Part shown: in pieces, positions 58,791 to 64,000 of the stretch
Position numbering within the stretch: position 1 is the first letter of the stretch
How the letters are laid out: every line of letters begins with the position of its first letter
Origin: a beta proteobacterium MWH-UniP1
Lineage (GTDB): Bacteria; Pseudomonadota; Gammaproteobacteria; Burkholderiales; Burkholderiaceae_A
Length of the DNA: 64,000 nucleotides
Assembly (NCBI GenBank): GCA_036362785.1
Contig: CP143625.1
Coordinates: 1,489,401 to 1,553,400, forward strand
Direction: 5' to 3'
The notes under the pieces: model-generated
Told to the model about the DNA's origin: nothing
Seen by the model: only the letters and a program-made list of their open reading frames with translations
Database searches by the model: none
Made by a program: the position numbers and the translations under genes

Positions 58791-60238
58791 TATCTTGCCT
58801 CCCGCAGACGGTCACGCAGGCTTGGCCCGGAATTGTTAGCGGCTGGAACCGATGGCTCGGCTGCTGGTGCAGCCGGTGCAGGTGCGGCTGTTGGTGCGGC
58901 CGGTGGAGTGGTGGCCATGCCCGATGCGGCGGGTGCCGCGCCCGGGGCGCCGGCAGCCGACTGCTGCATCAAACGATCCAGGGGCAAGTACAACAGATTG
59001 CTGTTGTTCTTGGACTCGACCATGACCTTGCTGACATTGCTAAAGACCTGCTGCATGGCTTCTAAGTACATCCGTTCACGCGTGATCGCAGGGGCTTTGT
59101 TGTACTCCACCATGATCTTGCGGAAACGGTCTGCATCACCCTGGGCCGTGGCGATCACACGCTCTTTGTAACCTTCGGCTTCTTGGATGAGTCGCTCAGC
59201 AGAACCGCGGGCACGAGGAATGACATCGTTGGCATAGGCCTGGCCCTCGTTTTTCGCGCGCTCGGCATCTTGGCCTGCTTTGATCGCATCGCTAAAAGCA
59301 GCCTGGACTTCTTCAGGCGGCTGGGCATTTTGAATGGTCACGTCGATGATGCTCAAACCCGAGGTGTAACGATCCGCAATGGCCTGGATCTGGGCGAGTG
59401 CTTCGCGAGCGATGCCCTCTTTGTTTTCGTAGAGCACCGTGTCGCTCAGGCTTCGGCCCACAATTTCACGCATGGCGGTCTCAGCAGCCTGGGCCACGAT
59501 GTCATCAGTGGCCACGTTGTTAAACAAATACGACTTGGGATCAGCGATTCGGTATTGGACCGCGAACTGCAGATCCACCATGTTCTCGTCACGGGTCAGC
59601 ATCAGGGAATCACGCCCGCGATTACCCGCACCGCTACCGCGAATACCAACGCTCACCTGACGAATCTGAGACAGATTCACAATCTCATGCGATTCAAAAG
59701 GGTAAGGCAAACGCCACTGAAAACCAGCGGGTGCCGTGGTGCGGAATTCGCCAAAGCGCAGCACGATCGAGGACTGGCCCTCTTGCACAATATAAAAGCC
59801 AGTGGCCAGCCAGATCAGCGCACCGGCAACCGCCACCATGCCAAAGGCTGGGCCGGTTTTGACATTCGGGGCCTTAAAGCCGCCGCCGCTACCACCAGGG
59901 CTACGTCGGCCACCACCGCCAAAGCCCCCACCTGAATTCTTATTGCCCTTGCCGCCAAACATGCCGCTGAGTCGGCGATTAAAGTCACGCCAGACTTCGT
60001 CGAGATCGGGGGGCTCGTTGTTGCCCGAGGGGCGATTACCCCGTGGCGGCTCAGACGGCCCGCGATTTGGTTCCTGCTGGTCCTGGGCAGATGGCCCCTG
60101 GGCATTGCGGCCAGGCTCTTGGCCGCTGGGCTGCCCATTACTGGCAGGCGGCTCTTGGCCAGAGCCCGATTGACCCCAGCGGGGGTCGCCTAGGGCGAAC
60201 AAGCGCCGAAAAATAGACCAATTTTTAAGTCGAATCAT
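58790..60238 (-). CDS. hflK: FtsH modulator HflK
   Basis: The 482-residue protein has a long Gly/Pro/Gln/Asn-rich cytoplasmic N terminus (to about residue 125), one transmembrane helix (MVAVAGALIWLATGFYIV), an SPFH domain (LTRDENMVDLQFAVQYRIAD) and a coiled coil with an Ala/Pro-rich tail. It partners HflC. The N-terminal glycine-rich segment is longer than in E. coli HflK but is common in betaproteobacteria. Confidence 0.96.
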   Translation of the reverse strand: MIRLKNWSIFRRLFALGDPRWGQSGSGQEPPASNGQPSGQEPGRNAQGPSAQDQQEPNRGPSEPPRGNRPSGNNEPPDLDEVWRDFNRRLSGMFGGKGNKNSGGGFGGGGRRSPGGSGGGFKAPNVKTGPAFGMVAVAGALIWLATGFYIVQEGQSSIVLRFGEFRTTAPAGFQWRLPYPFESHEIVNLSQIRQVSVGIRGSGAGNRGRDSLMLTRDENMVDLQFAVQYRIADPKSYLFNNVATDDIVAQAAETAMREIVGRSLSDTVLYENKEGIAREALAQIQAIADRYTSGLSIIDVTIQNAQPPEEVQAAFSDAIKAGQDAERAKNEGQAYANDVIPRARGSAERLIQEAEGYKERVIATAQGDADRFRKIMVEYNKAPAITRERMYLEAMQQVFSNVSKVMVESKNNSNLLYLPLDRLMQQSAAGAPGAAPAASGMATTPPAAPTAAPAPAAPAAEPSVPAANNSGPSLRDRLREAR

Positions 60239-60244
60239 GGGCTT

Positions 60245-61438
60245 TTAGAGAAGGGACTGAACAGAAGGTTGCACTGCATCGACATTATCGCTGAGAGCCC
60301 CCAAAGTCGGTTCGGAATTAGGGAAAGCCGGCATATGGGATCTGACCGCCTGCCGCAGAGCATCAATGCCGCTGCCAGAAGAGGCGCTCAACCAAACCCG
60401 GCGGATCCTACCATAGGGATCTACCTCGGACCGTGGGGGCAAATCGGTCAAGTCAATCTTGTTGTAGACCTCGATTCTGGGAACGTCTGCCGCCCCAACC
60501 TCAGCCAATACTTCTTCAACGGCCTGTTTATGAAGATCGCGGTCAGGGTCAGATGCATCAATCACATGTAACAGCAAATCGGCGTCGGCCGCCTCGTGCA
60601 GCGTCGACTTAAAGGCCTCGATCAGGCTGTGCGGGAGTTCACGAATAAAGCCAACTGTGTCTGACAAGACCATAAACTCACCTGGCGCAAGAAAGACGCG
60701 ACGGCTGGTGGTATCTAGCGTGGCAAACAACTGGTCAGCCGCATAGACATTGGCATGGGTGAGGGCATTAAAAAGCGTGGATTTGCCGGCATTGGTATAG
60801 CCCACCAAGGACACCACAAAAGCCCCCTGTCGGCTGCGCTGACGACTTCGATTCTTGCGCTGCTTTTCCACCAATGCCAGCCGCGACTTCAACTGTTTCA
60901 CACGCTGGCCAATCAGCCGCCGGTCGGTTTCCAACTGAGTCTCACCTGGACCACGCAGACCAATACCGCCCTTTTGCCGCTCTAAGTGGGTCCAGCCACG
61001 GACCAGCCGGGCCGACAAATAATCTAGCTGGGCCAGCTCCACCTGCAATTTGCCCTCATGGCTGCGGGCCCGTAGGGCGAAGATATCCAAGATGAGCGCA
61101 ACACGATCGATCACGCGACGTTTTAACAATTTGGTCAGGTTGCGTTGCTGACCAGGCGTCAGGGTGTGGTCAAAAATGACCAACTCTGCCGCATGCTCCT
61201 GGCAGGCCAACAGAATCTCTTCCGCCTTACCAGTGCCGACAAACAAAGCAGAGTCTGGTTTGTCTCGGCGGCCTGTCATCACGGCCACTACCTTTGCGCC
61301 TGCCGATTCAGCCAGGGCCTGAAGCTCATCAATATCTGGCCGTGGGCCTTGGCCCAGGGTCAAGGCGACTAGAACAGTGCGCGGCTGTTTAGAAAAATCA
61401 ACGTCATTCGACGTTGAGACGGAACCGAGGTCGCTCAG
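60245..61438 (-). CDS. hflX: Ribosome-splitting GTPase HflX, probable CTG start
   Basis: The GTPase domain has [24 protein letters not shown] and NKID, after the HflX N-terminal domain ([21 protein letters not shown]) and the [14 protein letters not shown] linker. It rescues stalled ribosomes after heat or antibiotic stress. The first in-frame TTG (61363) would remove the beta strand [10 protein letters not shown] that family members keep. The frame extends 25 codons further to 61438, where CTG overlaps the hfq stop as CTGA. No ATG, GTG or TTG occurs in that stretch, so a CTG start coupled to hfq is the best reading, giving 397 residues. Confidence 0.88.
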   Translation of the reverse strand: MSDLGSVSTSNDVDFSKQPRTVLVALTLGQGPRPDIDELQALAESAGAKVVAVMTGRRDKPDSALFVGTGKAEEILLACQEHAAELVIFDHTLTPGQQRNLTKLLKRRVIDRVALILDIFALRARSHEGKLQVELAQLDYLSARLVRGWTHLERQKGGIGLRGPGETQLETDRRLIGQRVKQLKSRLALVEKQRKNRSRQRSRQGAFVVSLVGYTNAGKSTLFNALTHANVYAADQLFATLDTTSRRVFLAPGEFMVLSDTVGFIRELPHSLIEAFKSTLHEAADADLLLHVIDASDPDRDLHKQAVEEVLAEVGAADVPRIEVYNKIDLTDLPPRSEVDPYGRIRRVWLSASSGSGIDALRQAVRSHMPAFPNSEPTLGALSDNVDAVQPSVQSLL

Positions 61439-61674
61439 CTCGACTCACCCTCTGCTGTGAAGTTCACTGCGCGGGCAGGAACAATTGTGGAGATCGCATG
61501 TTTGTAAACCATCTGCGTCACGGTGTTGCGAAGCAGCAGCACATACTGATCAAACGACTCAACATGGCCCTGCAATTTAATACCGTTAACCAGATACACC
61601 GATACCGGCACATGCTCTTTGCGGAGCAGGTTTAAAAACGGGTCTTGTAACGCCAGCCCTTTTGCTTGTGACAT
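61435..61674 (-). CDS. hfq: RNA chaperone Hfq
   Basis: The 79-residue Sm-like protein has [22 protein letters not shown] (Sm1, with Gln8-like and Asp residues) and [10 protein letters not shown] (Sm2 KH motif). It forms a hexamer that pairs small RNAs with mRNAs. The C-terminal tail is short, as in most betaproteobacteria. The order der-hfq-hflX is conserved. Confidence 0.98.
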   Translation of the reverse strand: MSQAKGLALQDPFLNLLRKEHVPVSVYLVNGIKLQGHVESFDQYVLLLRNTVTQMVYKHAISTIVPARAVNFTAEGESS

Positions 61675-61726
61675 GGTAGAGAACTCCCAAATAGAGCACC
61701 TACTATACCCATTTCAGGCCTGGGAA

Positions 61727-63073
61727 TCACTCTTCTGGCTTGTAGGGATTGGTGGACGTCTTCCACTCAATTCTCAGGGGTGTGCCCTCAAGTTTGAAGA
61801 CCTTGCGAAACCGGGCCTCCAAGAACCGCTTGTAAACGTCGGAGATGTGTTCCAGGGCGTTGCCATGCACCACGATAATCGGTGGGTTCTGTCCCCCCTG
61901 GTGGGCATAGCGCAGTTTTGGCCTAAACCGGCCATGCCTTGGTGGCTGCTGATGTTCCACCGCCTCGCGCAGGGCCCGCGTGATCTTGGGTGTTGAGAGT
62001 TTGAGTGTCGCCGCCGCATAGGCTGCATCCACCGACCGCATCAGGGCATCCACGCCGGTGCCTTTTAATGCCGAAATAAAGTGGAACTTCGCCCAATGCA
62101 AAAAGTGGAGCTTGCGGTCTAAGACTCGCTTCACATCGTCACGGGCAACGGAATCCAAGCCGTCCCACTTGTTGACCGCAACCACCAGGGCCCGGCCCGC
62201 CTCCATCACGAACCCAGCAATGTGGGCGTCTTGATCCGAGACCTCTTCCCGGGCGTCCAGCATCAGAATCGCGACATGGCAGGACTCAATCGCCTGCAGG
62301 GTTTTAATCACCGAAAACTTTTCAACGGCTTCAAAGACCTTGCCCCGTTTGCGCAGGCCCGCGGTGTCGATTAGCTGATACTTTCGGCCATCACGCTCAA
62401 ATGGAATCGTGATGGCATCTCGCGTGGTGCCTGGCATGTCAAAGGCAATTACACGCTCTTCACCCACCAGGGTATTGATCAGCGTGGATTTCCCCGCATT
62501 TGGCCGGCCAACAATGGCCACACGCAGGCCGCGCTCAGCAATCTCTGCGGCTTCATCTAGTTCCGGCACATGGGCGGGCAATACTGCAAATACCCGTTCC
62601 ATCATGGTGTGAATGCCGTCCCCATGGGCCGATGAAATTGGGCTGGGATCACCCAAGCCTAGCTCGTAAAATTCGGCCGTGCGGCCCTCGCCGGTCAGTC
62701 CCTCAAGTTTATTCACAGCCAGCGTGACGGGACGGCCTGTTTTGCGCAAAAGATCGGCAATCTGAAAATCCTGTGGCGTAAGACCCGCGCGGCCATCAAC
62801 CAAGAACACCACCGCATCAGCCTCGGCAATGGCCTGCTTGGTCTGCTTGGCCATCTGAAAGGTAATGCCCTCTTTGACCACGGGCTCAAAGCCACCCGTG
62901 TCGACCACCAGATAGGGCCGTTCACCTAAACGGCCCTCGCCGTAGTGGCGATCTCGCGTTAAGCCAGGCAGGTCGGCGACCAACGCATCACGGGACCGCG
63001 TAAGCCGATTAAACAGCGTGGACTTGCCGACATTCGGCCGACCCACTAACGCAACGACAGGTTTTGGATTCAA
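61727..63073 (-). CDS. der: Ribosome biogenesis GTPase Der (EngA)
   Basis: The 448-residue protein has two tandem GTPase domains, each with a P loop (GRPNVGKST near residue 10, GRPNAGKST near residue 190) and NK(L/W)-type G4 motifs. A C-terminal KH-like domain ([17 protein letters not shown]) follows. It acts in 50S assembly. The start lies 4 nt after the bamB stop. Confidence 0.97.
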   Translation of the reverse strand: MNPKPVVALVGRPNVGKSTLFNRLTRSRDALVADLPGLTRDRHYGEGRLGERPYLVVDTGGFEPVVKEGITFQMAKQTKQAIAEADAVVFLVDGRAGLTPQDFQIADLLRKTGRPVTLAVNKLEGLTGEGRTAEFYELGLGDPSPISSAHGDGIHTMMERVFAVLPAHVPELDEAAEIAERGLRVAIVGRPNAGKSTLINTLVGEERVIAFDMPGTTRDAITIPFERDGRKYQLIDTAGLRKRGKVFEAVEKFSVIKTLQAIESCHVAILMLDAREEVSDQDAHIAGFVMEAGRALVVAVNKWDGLDSVARDDVKRVLDRKLHFLHWAKFHFISALKGTGVDALMRSVDAAYAAATLKLSTPKITRALREAVEHQQPPRHGRFRPKLRYAHQGGQNPPIIVVHGNALEHISDVYKRFLEARFRKVFKLEGTPLRIEWKTSTNPYKPEE

Positions 63074-63077
63074 ACCA

Positions 63078-64000
63078 TTAGCCTTCCGTGCGGATCAGCA
63101 TCAGCTGGCCGCCTTGGGTCTGAATCAAGAGGCCCGAACGCGTTGTGCGAATCGCACCGCTTGGCGCACCGCCATCCAAGCTCATGCGCGCCAGGAGCCG
63201 CCCGTCTTCACGGTTCACGGCATGAAGATAGCCAAAACGATCTGCAACCCACACAGCGCGGCCCCATGACACGGGTGTCATCAAGTTGCGCAACTGAAAG
63301 CTATCAATGGTCCAGGCGGTGGTGCCATCTTTGCGGTTTAACGCATGCAAACGGGATTGGTCATCGGACACATAAACAAACCGTGTGTCGGCGGCCACCG
63401 GTGTGCTGACCACGATATCGCGACTCCACAGCCTGCGACCACTCTCTGCACCAAAGCAAGAGACCATGGTCTGATAGGCCGCAACGCAGACATCAGGGCC
63501 ATCGACTGTGGGTGCGCCAAGTAAATCGATGATGCGTTCGACCTCGTTTGCGCCACGAGGTGTCACCACCTGGGATTCCCAACGGACCGCACCCGTGGTG
63601 ATATTCAGCCAAACCAGCCGGCCACCGGGCATGTTGACCAGCAGATCACCCGGGCCCAAGACAGAGCTGGATAACTCCTCGGGTGCCTGAGGCAGTCCGC
63701 GCAGGCCAGACTGCGCATGCAAGACCAAAGGCGGAAGACTGCGCTGTATCACCCAGCGACGTGCGCCAGTCTGTATGTCCCAGCCGGCGACACGGTTGTC
63801 TGCCAATCGGGCCACAAGAGTGCTGCCCAACAGTGCCGGAATTTCAAGGGCAACGCCACCCAATGCAATGCGCCGAAGAATTTTTCCATCGGCATCAATC
63901 AAGACAGCCTCACCGCGATCGGTCAGTACTGCAGATACGCCAGTGGATGCGCCGCTACCGGTGGCCACACCCGCCACAATCGGAGCGCCCACCTGGGTGC
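63078..64000 (-). CDS. bamB: Outer membrane assembly lipoprotein BamB, N terminus off window
   Basis: The visible C-terminal part, about 307 residues, consists of repeated beta-propeller blades with PQQ-like motifs ([60 protein letters not shown]). The frame is open to base 64000, and the signal peptide and first blades lie beyond it. BamB is a periplasmic accessory of the BAM complex. The order bamB-der is conserved. Confidence 0.93.
   Translation of the reverse strand, partial: TQVGAPIVAGVATGSGASTGVSAVLTDRGEAVLIDADGKILRRIALGGVALEIPALLGSTLVARLADNRVAGWDIQTGARRWVIQRSLPPLVLHAQSGLRGLPQAPEELSSSVLGPGDLLVNMPGGRLVWLNITTGAVRWESQVVTPRGANEVERIIDLLGAPTVDGPDVCVAAYQTMVSCFGAESGRRLWSRDIVVSTPVAADTRFVYVSDDQSRLHALNRKDGTTAWTIDSFQLRNLMTPVSWGRAVWVADRFGYLHAVNREDGRLLARMSLDGGAPSGAIRTTRSGLLIQTQGGQLMLIRTEG

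Overview
This window looks like chromosomal DNA from a Burkholderiales-type betaproteobacterium, probably one with a compact genome. The evidence is the gene order: der-hfq-hflX-hflK-hflC-hisZ-purA-tRNA-Leu-rnr-rlmB, rplS-trmD-rimM-rpsP next to a CobD/CbiB-like gene, and addB-addA-ffs-dnaX-ebfC-recR, plus a Bug/TctC solute-binding protein and closely packed genes with frequent 4-nt overlaps. I see no insertion sequence, prophage, CRISPR array or rRNA operon. No gene-free stretch exceeds about 300 bases.

Region 1 (1-18111) is the accessory, phosphate-centred part. It holds a cut-off methyltransferase, an amino-acid permease, a TctC binding protein, yggX, phoU, rpiA, a YkgJ-type protein, a GT4 glycosyltransferase, a broken Mpo1-like membrane gene, a broken class III aminotransferase, phosphatidylserine decarboxylase, a PhoX phosphatase, an arsR-arsC-acr3 operon, three tRNAs, a VUT transporter, pstSCAB, a broken olsB and a broken dgkA. 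Seven intergenic sites match the Pho box (CTGTCAT-type 7-mers repeated every 11 bp). They sit before phoU, the glycosyltransferase, the Mpo1-like gene, the aminotransferase, phoX, arsR and pstS, and most are followed after exactly 10 nt by a -10-like hexamer. The region therefore reads as a Pho regulon island: phosphate uptake (Pst), scavenging (PhoX), signalling (PhoU), replacement or remodelling of membrane phospholipids (glycosyltransferase, OlsB, Psd, DgkA) and protection from arsenate, the phosphate mimic.

Two junctions in this region join truncated genes from opposite strands: about 7161 (two 3' ends lost) and about 17953 (two 5' ends lost). They are either true deletions or assembly joins.

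Region 2 (18114-31431) is housekeeping on the minus strand: rlmE, ftsH, folP, glmM, greA, carAB, a MAPEG protein, recR, ebfC, dnaX and the 4.5S signal recognition particle RNA. Region 3 (31431-45649) holds an AddAB-like helicase-nuclease pair, trxA, rho, rpmE2, a large membrane glycosyltransferase-like protein, a MATE exporter, orn, rsgA and a CobD/CbiB-like protein. Region 4 (45681-64000) holds a Nudix hydrolase, rplS-trmD-rimM-rpsP, etfBA, mltB, a nuclease lipoprotein, rlmB, rnr, tRNA-Leu, purA, hisZ, hflC, hflK, hflX, hfq, der and the 3' part of bamB, which runs off the end.

Several genes seem to use non-ATG starts (phoX GTG; ftsH, carA, rnr and the nuclease TTG; hflX possibly CTG). All assignments rest on reading the sequence; no database search was run.
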